Shown one piece after another: positions 1 through 6,748 of a DNA stretch of 64,000 bases (within the stretch, counting starts at the first letter, position 1; every line of letters begins with the position of its first letter). Origin of the DNA: Bacteroidota bacterium (GTDB lineage: Bacteria; Bacteroidota; Bacteroidia; 2-12-FULL-35-15); contig JAOQAE010000003.1 of NCBI GenBank assembly GCA_025963725.1, positions 434,001 to 498,000 of the forward strand. Direction: 5' to 3'. The notes under the pieces were generated by a model. That model was not told where the DNA came from. It saw nothing but the letters and a program-made list of their open reading frames with translations, and did no database searches. Made by a program: the position numbers and the translations under genes.

Positions 1-1
1 G

Positions 2-901
2 GAAAAAAACAAAATTACTTTTTTCGCCCGCTACAATGATAATGAGCGTTTCAAAATGGTGCCTACAAAACCGCTTACATTAAACGAAAGATACAAAGTA
101 ACCTTTGAGCCGGGAACTGAGGATCAATATTATTCAGTCGGGATCTTTACTTCCAAAAGCGGAATTGCAAAGGGTACCTTCACCACGGAAACAGGCGATT
201 ACCGCTATCTCGAAGGCTACTCCGCCAACGGAAAATTCATGGTTTCCTGCTTTGACGGCGCCCATGCATTTTTATTTACCGCAACAAAAAAAGGTGACAG
301 CCTTGTCAACGGGATCTTTTATTCCGGCATCCACGGACATGAAAGATTTGTCGCGGTACTTGATGAAACATTTGAATTGCGCAATCCCGATTCACTCACG
401 TTTTTAAAACCGGGCTACACCGGGATCGGTTTCAGCTTTAAGAACACGGAGGGCAAAGAGGTTTCGCTGAAGGATGAGAAATTTAAAAACAAAGTGGTGA
501 TCGTGCAGCTGATGGGTACCTGGTGCCCGAACTGCATGGATGAAACAAAATTCCTCGCTCCTTTCTATAATAACTACAAACCCAACGGGCTGGAAATAGT
601 GGCGCTTGCCTTTGAGCGCACGGATGATTTTGCGAAGGCGGTGAGCAACGTTTCACGCAGCAAATCCCGGTTTGGTGCTAATTATGAATTCCTCATCACG
701 ATGAAAACCGGGAACAAGCAGGCTGCAGAGGCGTTGCCCATGCTGAATGCGGTGATGGCTTTTCCTACGACGATCTTTATTGATAAAAAAGGCCGGGTAA
801 GGAAGATCTATACTGGGTTTAGCGGTCCGGCAACAGGGGATGCTTATAGTAAGTATGTGGAGGAGACAACGTTGTTTGTGGAGAAGCTGCTGGGGGAGTA
901 G
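2..901 (+). CDS. TlpA/ResA-like thioredoxin-fold protein, 5' end outside window
   Basis: The reading frame is open from base 2 with no stop upstream, so the gene begins before the window; 299 residues are visible. The C-terminal half (from about base 430) is a TlpA/ResA-type peroxiredoxin-like domain with the redox motif WCPNC near base 524 and a late cis-Pro region (AFPTTIFIDKKG). The N-terminal part is a beta-rich domain without an obvious family match, as in many Bacteroidota TlpA proteins carrying an extra N-terminal domain. Family members are periplasmic, membrane- or lipid-anchored disulfide reductases, used for example in cytochrome c maturation. The export signal cannot be checked because the start is missing. 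The function is inferred from the family. Confidence 0.85.
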   Translation, partial: EKNKITFFARYNDNERFKMVPTKPLTLNERYKVTFEPGTEDQYYSVGIFTSKSGIAKGTFTTETGDYRYLEGYSANGKFMVSCFDGAHAFLFTATKKGDSLVNGIFYSGIHGHERFVAVLDETFELRNPDSLTFLKPGYTGIGFSFKNTEGKEVSLKDEKFKNKVVIVQLMGTWCPNCMDETKFLAPFYNNYKPNGLEIVALAFERTDDFAKAVSNVSRSKSRFGANYEFLITMKTGNKQAAEALPMLNAVMAFPTTIFIDKKGRVRKIYTGFSGPATGDAYSKYVEETTLFVEKLLGE

Positions 902-908
902 ATATCTC

Positions 909-1396
909 TTAACTTTTGAAGCCAAATTTACAAAAGCTTTTTTGCTTTATAAGGTGACTTCTTCCTCAACGATAAAACCGAAGCGGCACTAGCCTAAGCT
1001 GCTGGCGGGGTAAAATTGTTTATTTAACTTTTGAAGCCAAAAGTTACAAAAGCTTTTTTGCTTTATAAGGTGATTTCTTCCTCTCTGCCGTTCGGAAGAA
1101 CCACGGATAAATGATTGCTACCAATCATCCCGCTTCGCAATATTATTTTTGCACGCTATCATTTACCGCTATCACTTGATAAAGCAAAAATAGTCGAATG
1201 GATGATTATATCTCCATGTTTGATCTTGTGCAGGTGATGATTCAGAAGCGCACGCTTGTTCTCGATACGCTCGTTCCTCACTCCCGATAGCTATCGGGAC
1301 GAACTGACGCTAGCGCACAAATGCTTTAGGATGCTGTAGGCGGGGTAACTACATTATTTAACTTTTGAAGCCAAATTTACAAAAGCTTTTTTGCTC
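909..1396. repeat. Three copies of a 40-60 bp intergenic repeat
   Basis: The motif beginning TTAACTTTTGAAGCC and running through CAAAAGCTTTTTTGCT occurs at 909-967, 1024-1084 and 1358-1396. The first two copies continue with TTTATAAGGTGA and CTTCCTC. Copies two and three are preceded by the shared words GGCGGGGTAA and TTATTTAAC. All copies lie in the same orientation in the 714-base gap between the thioredoxin gene and the next lipoprotein. I see no coding potential here, so this looks like an intergenic repeat cluster. Confidence 0.7.
1257..1309. repeat. Dispersed palindromic repeat (TTCTCGATACGC...GAACTGACG type)
   Basis: This is one of several copies in the window of an element whose ends read TTCTCGATACGC and CGAACTGACG or CGAAGTGACG. 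It contains a perfect internal palindrome CCCGATAGCTATCGGG. Related copies are at 7681-7785 (two arms), 42289-42328 and 53801-53846. All are intergenic. Confidence 0.7.
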
Positions 1397-1516
1397 GAAA
1401 TTACTGCTCCCCGGAATTCAAACTAAACCTTTTGCCGCAGATTCGCAGATTATAACCTTTATAATTACTGCAGATTATATCGCTTCGCGATTGATTGGTA
1501 CGTATTAATGATACAG

Positions 1517-1538
1517 ATCCCGTGTCGGGGCACGGGAT
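1517..1538. repeat. Hairpin element ATCCCGTG/CACGGGAT
   Basis: An 8-bp inverted repeat, ATCCCGTG at 1517-1524 and CACGGGAT at 1531-1538, with a 6-nt loop. It lies about 80 bases before the next gene and resembles small REP-like hairpins seen between genes in many genomes. No U-run follows on the plus strand, so a terminator role is unlikely. Confidence 0.4.
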
Positions 1539-1615
1539 GACGTATCGAAAAGGGATGAATCGTATCTCAAAAAATATCCGTTTCTTTGCAGCGCAAAAAT
1601 TCAAACGGCTCAACC

Positions 1616-2107
1616 ATGAAAAAATTAGTATTCCTTTCGGTTATCGGTGCTTTCCTGCTTTCGGCATGCGGCGATAACAAAGAAGTTAAAAATGAAACTG
1701 CTGCGGCTGATACGTCGCTGCAATATTTTGGCGACAGCATCACACAGGAAGGCGCGATTCCATCAACGGAGCTTGCTGCTAAAATGCAGGGCCAGGATTC
1801 GATGAAGGTAAAGCTTACCGGCACTATCACTGAAGTTTGCCAGAAAAAAGGCTGCTGGATGACAATGAACATCGGCAACGATAAAACGATGCAGGTGAAG
1901 TTCAAGGATTATGCATTCTTTGTACCGAAGGATGCTTCCGGCAAGACCGTATTTTTAGAAGGTGTAGCTTTTACCGATACTACTTCTGTGGCTGAGCTTC
2001 AGCATTACGCGGAAGATGGCGGCAAATCAAAGGAGGAGATCGCAAAGATCACAGAGCCTGAAATCAGCATTTCATTCGAAGCAAGCGGTGTTATCCTTAA
2101 GAAATAA
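1616..2107 (+). CDS. DUF4920-family lipoprotein
   Basis: A 163-residue predicted lipoprotein. The ATG at 1616 begins a short basic n-region (MKK), a hydrophobic stretch and the lipobox LSAC; an in-frame ATG at 1586 would add ten residues before the signal peptide and is rejected. The mature part carries the DUF4920 pattern: a GDSITQEGAI segment, then a beta-rich OB-like region with CQKKGCWM, and a C-terminal EPEISF strand. The two cysteines in the CxxxxCW segment could bind metal or form a disulfide. DUF4920 proteins are small periplasmic proteins of unknown role. The downstream haem-c lipoprotein overlaps it or follows closely, suggesting co-transcription. Confidence 0.8.
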   Translation: MKKLVFLSVIGAFLLSACGDNKEVKNETAAADTSLQYFGDSITQEGAIPSTELAAKMQGQDSMKVKLTGTITEVCQKKGCWMTMNIGNDKTMQVKFKDYAFFVPKDASGKTVFLEGVAFTDTTSVAELQHYAEDGGKSKEEIAKITEPEISISFEASGVILKK

Positions 2108-2564
2108 ATATACAGTGCTTTCGGCAATGCTTTGCCTTGTATTGCTCCTGGCGAACTGCTCGGACAATGCAGGCAAGCAAAGCGAGGCGGCCAAAGCTGA
2201 CAGCATTGCCAGCTGCTCAAAGCCGCTGAACCCTAACGGCGACAGCGAGCTTGCGGTGCTGATGCGCGAGATGATGAGCTCGGCCAGCAACCTTCGTGAA
2301 ATGGTGAAACAGGGCCAGCTGCCTGAAAGATTCCCGGAAGAATTTCTGAAAATCCATACTGCAAAACCTACGGATTCGGATACCAAGAAGGCATCCTTCG
2401 AAGGCTTCGCGAACAATTACATCAGCAATCTTCATGCGCTGTATGCCTCGCCGAAGGAAGACCTGAGCAAAAATTACAATGCGGTGATCAATGCCTGTGC
2501 AAGCTGTCATTCACAGCATTGTCCGGGCCCGCTAAAGGCTATTAATAAGCTGAAGATCGAATAA
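2088..2564 (+). CDS. Small lipoprotein with a haem c motif
   Basis: A predicted lipoprotein of about 158 residues ending in a single cytochrome c binding motif, CASCHSQHC, near the C-terminus. The start is uncertain. GTG at 2088 gives a typical lipoprotein signal peptide with Arg and Lys before the hydrophobic stretch and the cysteine of LLANC, but overlaps the upstream gene by 20 bases. GTG 2115 or ATG 2127 avoid the overlap but leave no positive charges. The mature region is helical and contains a YISNLHALY segment, as in four-helix or small monohaem cytochromes. It probably acts in periplasmic electron transfer together with the DUF4920 protein; this is inferred from the motif and context only. 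Confidence 0.7.
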   Translation: MLSLRNKYTVLSAMLCLVLLLANCSDNAGKQSEAAKADSIASCSKPLNPNGDSELAVLMREMMSSASNLREMVKQGQLPERFPEEFLKIHTAKPTDSDTKKASFEGFANNYISNLHALYASPKEDLSKNYNAVINACASCHSQHCPGPLKAINKLKIE

Positions 2565-2584
2565 CCGGGATGCCGGATATTTCG

Positions 2585-2965
2585 TTATTTCTTTCCCTTC
2601 TTCACTTTCTCTTCCAGTAATATCACAAGCTTTTTAAGGTGGGCATTCTCGCTGCTGAGGGCGGTTCTTTCCTTTTCTGAAGCGTTAAACCGCTCCAGCA
2701 GGGAGTTGTAGGCAGCGCGGTGCTCTTTTAGATGGGAGGGGCCGATGTTTTCTTTTTTATATTCCTTTTGTTCAGAATAAAGTGAAAAGAAGTCGAAATG
2801 CAGGATCTGTCCAATTTTATCGAGCAGGGCTGTATCGATGCTTTGCCGTTCGAAAATATCGTAGATCACATTGCGGCTCTTATTGATCTTTTTGGCAAAC
2901 TGGCTTACGGAGAGGCCTTGCCTGTAGAATTCCTCTTTTATTTTCTTACCTATATGAATAGCCAT
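2585..2965 (-). CDS. XRE-like helix-turn-helix protein with C-terminal coiled coil
   Basis: A 126-residue cytoplasmic DNA-binding protein. Residues 1-60 form an XRE/Cro-type HTH (SVSQFAKKINKSRNVIYDIFERQSIDTALLDKIGQ read as helix-turn-helix pieces). The C-terminal 50 residues are rich in Leu, Glu and Lys (SSENAHLKKLVILLEEKV) and should form a coiled coil for dimerisation. The start codon sits inside the palindrome at 2963-2981, which suggests autorepression. It is divergent from the RiPP locus and may control it, but no direct evidence links them. Confidence 0.75.
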   Translation of the reverse strand: MAIHIGKKIKEEFYRQGLSVSQFAKKINKSRNVIYDIFERQSIDTALLDKIGQILHFDFFSLYSEQKEYKKENIGPSHLKEHRAAYNSLLERFNASEKERTALSSENAHLKKLVILLEEKVKKGKK

Positions 2966-2981
2966 ATATCAAAGATATATG
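2963..2981. promoter_or_regulatory. Perfect palindrome over the start of the XRE gene
   Basis: CATATATC-AAA-GATATATG is an 8-bp inverted repeat with a 3-nt loop, overlapping the initiation codon of the minus-strand HTH gene. Read on the minus strand it contains TATCTTTG, which fits the Bacteroidota -7 element TAnnTTTG, but no TTG lies 19 bases upstream. It is a likely operator for the HTH protein itself. Confidence 0.45.
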
Positions 2982-3059
2982 CCCACCAAAGGAGATTTTT
3001 TTTACCTTGTACTATATAACATAGCATTCTGCACTAAATTATGATGCTGTTTAAATTAT

Positions 3060-3102
3060 TTTAATACATTTGTATTGATATTTAATACATAAGCGTATTA
3101 AA
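3060..3102. promoter_or_regulatory. Three TTTAATAC half-sites upstream of the RiPP locus
   Basis: TTTAATAC occurs at 3060-3067 and 3081-3088, and its reverse complement GTATTAAA at 3095-3102. The last two form a perfect inverted repeat with a 6-nt spacer. The cluster lies between the divergent XRE gene and the small HTH gene, which fits an operator array for one of these two regulators. Confidence 0.4.
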
Positions 3103-3220
3103 ATAAAGGGCCGGCTTGATTACTACTCCTTTTTGAGCCGGTCCCTTTCCTTTGTCCACAAACCTTTTAAAGGGAAATGGCCAAGGGAAGAACATTCATA
3201 ATTTTTTAAATCCGCAGGAT

Positions 3221-3421
3221 ATGAAATTTGATGAGTACCAGGAGAAACTAAGCCAGCTGAAAAAACTTGTAGCATGTTCAAATACCGGGAGCCCCCGGGA
3301 GCTGGCGCGTACGCTGAATGTTTCGGAACGCACCGCACGCCGGCTGGTGGAGCGGCTCAGGGTCCGGAACAATTCAATTGTTTTCTGCCGCAAAACAAAT
3401 TCATACATCCTGGAGGATTAA
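3221..3421 (+). CDS. Small HTH regulator heading the RiPP locus
   Basis: A 66-residue protein that is almost entirely one DNA-binding domain: MKFDEYQEKL..., then SPRELARTLNVSERTARRLVERLR as a clear helix-turn-helix, and a short C-terminal strand with a CRKTNSYIL tail. The ATG at 3221 is chosen because the domain begins there; an upstream in-frame ATG at 3152 would add 23 residues without domain character. Small HTH proteins of this shape are common beside natural-product peptide genes in Bacteroidota. It probably controls the precursor and maturase genes downstream. Confidence 0.7.
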   Translation: MKFDEYQEKLSQLKKLVACSNTGSPRELARTLNVSERTARRLVERLRVRNNSIVFCRKTNSYILED

Positions 3422-3429
3422 AATTTTGT

Positions 3430-3460
3430 CCGCGGTCAAAATCTGGCCGCGGGCGCTTTT
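3430..3460 (+). terminator. Possible terminator after the small HTH gene
   Basis: Two CCGCGG words (3430-3435 and 3447-3452) can pair across an 11-nt loop and are followed by GCGCTTTT. They lie just after the HTH stop codon. The U-run is short, so this is a weak call. Confidence 0.35.
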
Positions 3461-3467
3461 ATCATTG

Positions 3468-3503
3468 CCCTGCAAAATTATGCTAGCTAACCATTTTGCG
3501 GGG
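3468..3503 (+). promoter_or_regulatory. Stable hairpin upstream of the precursor peptide
   Basis: CCCTGCAAAAT (3468-3478) pairs with ATTTTGCGGGG (3493-3503) over 11 positions with one G-T wobble. The 14-nt loop contains the palindrome GCTAGC. No U-run follows, so it is more likely an mRNA structural or operator element than a terminator. It ends 58 bases before the precursor gene. Confidence 0.4.
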
Positions 3504-3561
3504 AGCGAACCCTTTAAAGCCATATCAGGAAATGATGTGCTAATTTTTAAAAAACAAAATC

Positions 3562-3696
3562 ATGAAAAAGAACAAATTGAAATTCGAGAAGTTCAGCGAC
3601 AAGCTGACTAAAAAAGAAATGATCTCTTTAAAAGGCGGAGATGTTGTTCCGACGGAGACCTACAATCCTAAAACAAAAGTGTACGACGTGCGCTAA
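3562..3696 (+). CDS. GG-leader RiPP precursor peptide of the grasp-with-spasm locus
   Basis: A 44-residue peptide. The lysine-rich leader (KLKFEKFSDKL, then TKKEMISLKGG) ends in a double glycine at residues 25-26, matching the GG-type natural-product precursor leaders of Bacteroidota. The 18-residue core, DVVPTETYNPKTKVYDVR, is rich in Thr, Lys, Glu and Asp, the side chains that ATP-grasp graspetide maturases join as esters or amides. An A-rich stretch precedes the ATG. The gene is bracketed by a hairpin at 3468-3503 and a terminator-like hairpin at 3707, as expected for a precursor made in excess over its enzymes. No peptidase-containing ABC exporter is visible nearby, so leader removal and export must be encoded elsewhere. 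The link to the maturases is inferred from position and composition. Confidence 0.75.
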   Translation: MKKNKLKFEKFSDKLTKKEMISLKGGDVVPTETYNPKTKVYDVR

Positions 3697-3706
3697 TGAT
3701 TACCCG

Positions 3707-3733
3707 GACGGGAGATTGGTCTCCCGTCCTCTT
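3707..3733 (+). terminator. Hairpin directly after the precursor peptide gene
   Basis: GACGGGAGA (3707-3715) and TCTCCCGTC (3720-3728) form a perfect 9-bp stem with loop TTGG, followed by CTCTTTTCC. It starts 10 bases after the precursor stop codon. Partial termination here would lower expression of the downstream maturase genes relative to the peptide. Confidence 0.6.
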
Positions 3734-3749
3734 TTCCCTATCTGTTACA

Positions 3750-4430
3750 ATGCGCCGGAACATTAAACTTATCTTCTTTTTATTCTCCTGTATTGCTGCG
3801 ATGAACGTACGCTCACAATCCGCTATCATGGATCTTTTCAAAAAGAAACAGCTGGACAGCATCATGCAGGCTGACCAGATGTACCGTCCTGTTTTTCGTG
3901 CGCTGCTGGATCCTGCAAAACGGGATTCGCTGACCGGCTTTCACAAGATGCCTGCTGAACAGATAGAGCTGGTGTATGACTCTTTGCAGGAAGCGCTTGA
4001 TTCGACCAACCTTTTATTCATAGAACGCTTTATTGCGCTTTACGGATACCCGGGCAAATCAATGGTGGGAGAACCTACCAACGAGGTGGCCTGGTACGTG
4101 ATCCAGCATTCGGATAAGATCGCAAGGTATTTTTCCATTATCCAGGAAGCCGGCAAACGCAAGGAGATTCCCTACCGGCTGGTGGCGATGATGCAGGACC
4201 GGCTGCTGGTGGAGCAGCAAAAAAAGCAGCTGTACGGAACGCAGATCGCACGCCGCAGGCTGAAGGACAGCAAGGAAGAAGTGATGTTCGTGTGGCCCGT
4301 GAAGCAACCCTGCTTTGTGAACCGCCGCAGGAAGAAAGCAGGCTTTGAAACCACCGTCGAGCAGAATGCGAAGCGCTTTCACATCGAATACAAAAAGGTG
4401 AGGCTAAAGGATATTCAACCGCTGAGCTAA
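3750..4430 (+). CDS. DUF6624-like secreted protein in the RiPP locus
   Basis: A 226-residue protein with an N-terminal signal peptide (MRRNIKLIFFLFSCIAAMNVRSQ). The central region matches the DUF6624 pattern: YGYPGKSMVGEP, a WYVIQHSD segment, then AMMQDRLLVEQQKKQLYGTQ. The start at 3750 is chosen because the in-frame ATG at 3696 would run through the terminator-like hairpin and add residues before the signal peptide. The family has no established activity. It lies between precursor and ATP-grasp genes and is followed by the maturase after 14 bases, so it is probably co-transcribed. A role as an extracytoplasmic partner of the peptide is possible but unproven. Confidence 0.7.
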   Translation: MRRNIKLIFFLFSCIAAMNVRSQSAIMDLFKKKQLDSIMQADQMYRPVFRALLDPAKRDSLTGFHKMPAEQIELVYDSLQEALDSTNLLFIERFIALYGYPGKSMVGEPTNEVAWYVIQHSDKIARYFSIIQEAGKRKEIPYRLVAMMQDRLLVEQQKKQLYGTQIARRRLKDSKEEVMFVWPVKQPCFVNRRRKKAGFETTVEQNAKRFHIEYKKVRLKDIQPLS

Positions 4431-4444
4431 GCTTCTTTATCCCT

Positions 4445-5428
4445 ATGGTAATTATCATCAGTAACGCAGAAGACCGCTCGACGGACGAAGTGATCAGCTG
4501 GCTGAAATACGACGGCCAAGAGGTGCTGCGGATCAACTCTTCCGACAGGATCATGATCCATCATATTTCCTTTGAGCCTGAAACGGAGATCATTTTCAGC
4601 GTGAACGGCGGCAAAGAAATAAGCTCCCTGCAGATCAGCGCATACTGGTACAGGCGCGGATCGAAGAAAGAGCTGTTCGCACAACAGGACATTAGGCTCT
4701 CTTCGCCGGAGCTGCAATCACTGATCATGAATTACCTGAAGGACGCCAACCTCGTGCTGGCAGATTTCTTTTTTTACATCCTTGAAAATACAGCAAGCCG
4801 GATCGGTGCAATAGACAAAGCGATCAACAACAAGCTGGTGCATTTAAAGATCGCAAAGGAGCTTAACATCCGCATTCCTTCCACCCTGATCACAGGCAGC
4901 AGGGGTAGGCTGAAAACATTCGGGGAAGGAAAAAGCATCATCAGCAAAAGCGTTTCCAACGGCTTCTTTTACGAGGAGGATCACCCTGAGGGGAATTCGA
5001 GGGACACATTCGGATTGTATGCCAATGAAATAAAAGAGGCGGACACGCTCCCGGAATCGTTCTTTCCCAGCCTGGTGCAGGAAACTATTTATAAGAAATT
5101 CGAGCTGCGCATTTTTTACCTGAAAGGGAAGTTTTATTCGATGGCGATCTTCTCGCAGCGCAACAAAAAAACCGCGGTCGATTTCCGGAAATACGATGAT
5201 ACCCATCCTAATTATACCGTGCCTTTTGAGCTGCCGAACTTTATCCGGAGAAAGCTGCAGCGCCTTATGAACGCGATATGCCTCGATACAGGCTCTATCG
5301 ATATGATCTACGGCAACGACAGCAATTATTATTTCCTGGAGGTAAATCCGATAGGTCAGTTCGGAATGGTATCGTATCCCTGCAATTATTACCTCGAAAG
5401 AGTGATCGCTAAAACCTTATCACACTAA
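4445..5428 (+). CDS. gwsG: ATP-grasp peptide maturase of the grasp-with-spasm type
   Basis: A 327-residue ATP-grasp enzyme. The N-terminal pre-ATP-grasp domain is followed by nucleotide-binding and metal-binding segments: KSVSNGFFY, YKKFELRIFYLKGKFYSMA, and C-terminal GSIDMIYG and FLEVNPIGQFGMVS with the conserved Glu and Asn for Mg-ATP. The final PCNYYLE motif is typical of the grasp-with-spasm ATP-grasp subfamily. Related enzymes use ATP to activate Asp or Glu side chains of a precursor and join them to Thr, Ser or Lys, giving macrocycles. The stop codon overlaps the start of the next gene by one base (TAATG), implying translational coupling. The gene name follows the family convention and is inferred from sequence pattern. 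Confidence 0.85.
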   Translation: MVIIISNAEDRSTDEVISWLKYDGQEVLRINSSDRIMIHHISFEPETEIIFSVNGGKEISSLQISAYWYRRGSKKELFAQQDIRLSSPELQSLIMNYLKDANLVLADFFFYILENTASRIGAIDKAINNKLVHLKIAKELNIRIPSTLITGSRGRLKTFGEGKSIISKSVSNGFFYEEDHPEGNSRDTFGLYANEIKEADTLPESFFPSLVQETIYKKFELRIFYLKGKFYSMAIFSQRNKKTAVDFRKYDDTHPNYTVPFELPNFIRRKLQRLMNAICLDTGSIDMIYGNDSNYYFLEVNPIGQFGMVSYPCNYYLERVIAKTLSH

Positions 5429-5622
5429 TGGACCCCTATTATACATTTACGAAAAAACAAAAGAAGGAGCTCCCGCTGGAGTTCTGCTATTTTGAACGGG
5501 TGCTCAGCAGGCAGCTGAAAGCGCAGAATAAAAAAATGCCGCCCGGTAAGCGCAGGCCCGATCCGTTTTACAAGCCGATCGTAATTTACGTACTTCTGAT
5601 CCTGCTCTGCAATGCCTTATAA
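5428..5622 (+). CDS. 64-residue membrane-anchored protein between the two maturases
   Basis: The protein starts on the A of the preceding TAA stop and its 3' end overlaps the next start by 11 bases, so it is embedded in a coupled operon and very likely translated. The N-terminal 47 residues are basic and polar (MDPYYTFTKKQKKEL, then a CYFERVL segment and a PPGKRRPDPFY proline-basic patch). The last 15 residues are hydrophobic (PIVIYVLLILLCNAL) and should form a tail anchor or short membrane helix. I do not recognise a family. It could tether the maturases to the membrane, act as a leader-recognition subunit, or be an unusual second substrate; these are guesses. Confidence 0.65.
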   Translation: MDPYYTFTKKQKKELPLEFCYFERVLSRQLKAQNKKMPPGKRRPDPFYKPIVIYVLLILLCNAL

Positions 5623-6742
5623 CAAGCACATATTCCGGCTTTTCGCAGGCTGCATCCTGCAGAAGGGTTACAATAGCTATGTGATCTGCGACCTGCAGCG
5701 CAAGCGGATCAGGCGCATCCCGAAAACGCTTTATTTCCTGCTCGAGACATTTAAAAACCATTCGCTGAAGCAAATAAAGGACAGCTTCCGGCACCAGCAT
5801 GATACGACCATTGATGAATATTTTAATTTCCTGCATGAGAATGAATTCGGCTTCTTCTGCAGCCGTCAGCAGTCACGCCTGTTCAGCGACATCGATCTTT
5901 CCTTTGACCACCCTTCGATCATCAGCAATGCGGTGATCGACATAAATAAGCAAAGCCCATTCAGCCTTGCGCATGTGCTTGCCCTGCTGGATGACCTGCA
6001 TTGCCGGCATATCCAGCTGCGCTTCACAGGCGACTACACAGCGAAGGAACTGATCGGGCTGCTGAAGTCTGCCGAAAGCTATCCGCATAATTCCATCGAT
6101 GTAATTTTTAATTATTCCGCATCCATCAGCATAAAAGAGATCCTTGCGATCTATTCCTTTCCCTTTGTTTCGGAGCTGCGCATCTTCAATGTGCCTGAGA
6201 AAAAAATAAAGGGGCTGCAGGAGCTTTCTGAAAATGACCCCATTTATTTCCACAGCGGCGGGATCGCTGAAAGCCCTTCTGCGCTTAGCATTGAGAACAT
6301 GCAGCTGAACATCCGCCTGTTCAGCGAATCACAAAAGCATCACACTTATTTTAACCGGAAGCTTTACATCACAGCCGGGGGCGAAATCAAAAACGCCCCG
6401 CAGTGCCCGGAAATATTCGGGAATGTACAGGATCAAAAAAGCCTGCGACAAATTGCAGCCGACGCTGAATTTCAGAAGTACTGGAGGATCAGCAAGGAGA
6501 TGACAGACGTGTGCGGGGATTGCGAATTCCGGAATATGTGCATCGACAGCCGCTTGCCGAAGCAGCGCAGCAAAGGCAAATGGTATCATGAAACGGAGTG
6601 CAGCTACAATCCATACATTAGCAAATGGAAAGGCGAAGAGGGCTACAGGACGCTGGAAGAAAGCGGTGTAACAAGCAGCATCAAAGGCATTAAGATCAAC
6701 CGCAGAAAATTAAATGCCCTGAATAAAGAGCTCTGGGACTGA
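5612..6742 (+). CDS. gwsS: SPASM-domain peptide maturase of the grasp-with-spasm type
   Basis: A 376-residue protein. The middle part (about residues 95-260) reads like a radical-SAM-type barrel (HIQLRFTGDYTAKELIGLL stands where a Gly-rich GGEP strand is expected), but there is no CxxxCxxC motif for the SAM-binding cluster. The C-terminal part keeps a SPASM-like cysteine set: C of NAPQCPEIFG, then CGDCEFRNMC, and ETECSYNP. This fits the grasp-with-spasm SPASM maturase family. A peptide-binding or iron-sulfur scaffold role rather than radical chemistry is my inference. It lies immediately behind the 64-residue protein and closes the operon before the convergent methyltransferase. Confidence 0.8.
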   Translation: MPYNKHIFRLFAGCILQKGYNSYVICDLQRKRIRRIPKTLYFLLETFKNHSLKQIKDSFRHQHDTTIDEYFNFLHENEFGFFCSRQQSRLFSDIDLSFDHPSIISNAVIDINKQSPFSLAHVLALLDDLHCRHIQLRFTGDYTAKELIGLLKSAESYPHNSIDVIFNYSASISIKEILAIYSFPFVSELRIFNVPEKKIKGLQELSENDPIYFHSGGIAESPSALSIENMQLNIRLFSESQKHHTYFNRKLYITAGGEIKNAPQCPEIFGNVQDQKSLRQIAADAEFQKYWRISKEMTDVCGDCEFRNMCIDSRLPKQRSKGKWYHETECSYNPYISKWKGEEGYRTLEESGVTSSIKGIKINRRKLNALNKELWD

Positions 6743-6748
6743 TCGGAA

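Noticed and set aside
5612..6742. Considered as an active radical-SAM peptide maturase
   Set aside because: There is no CxxxCxxC motif in the barrel part; only the SPASM-like cysteines are present.
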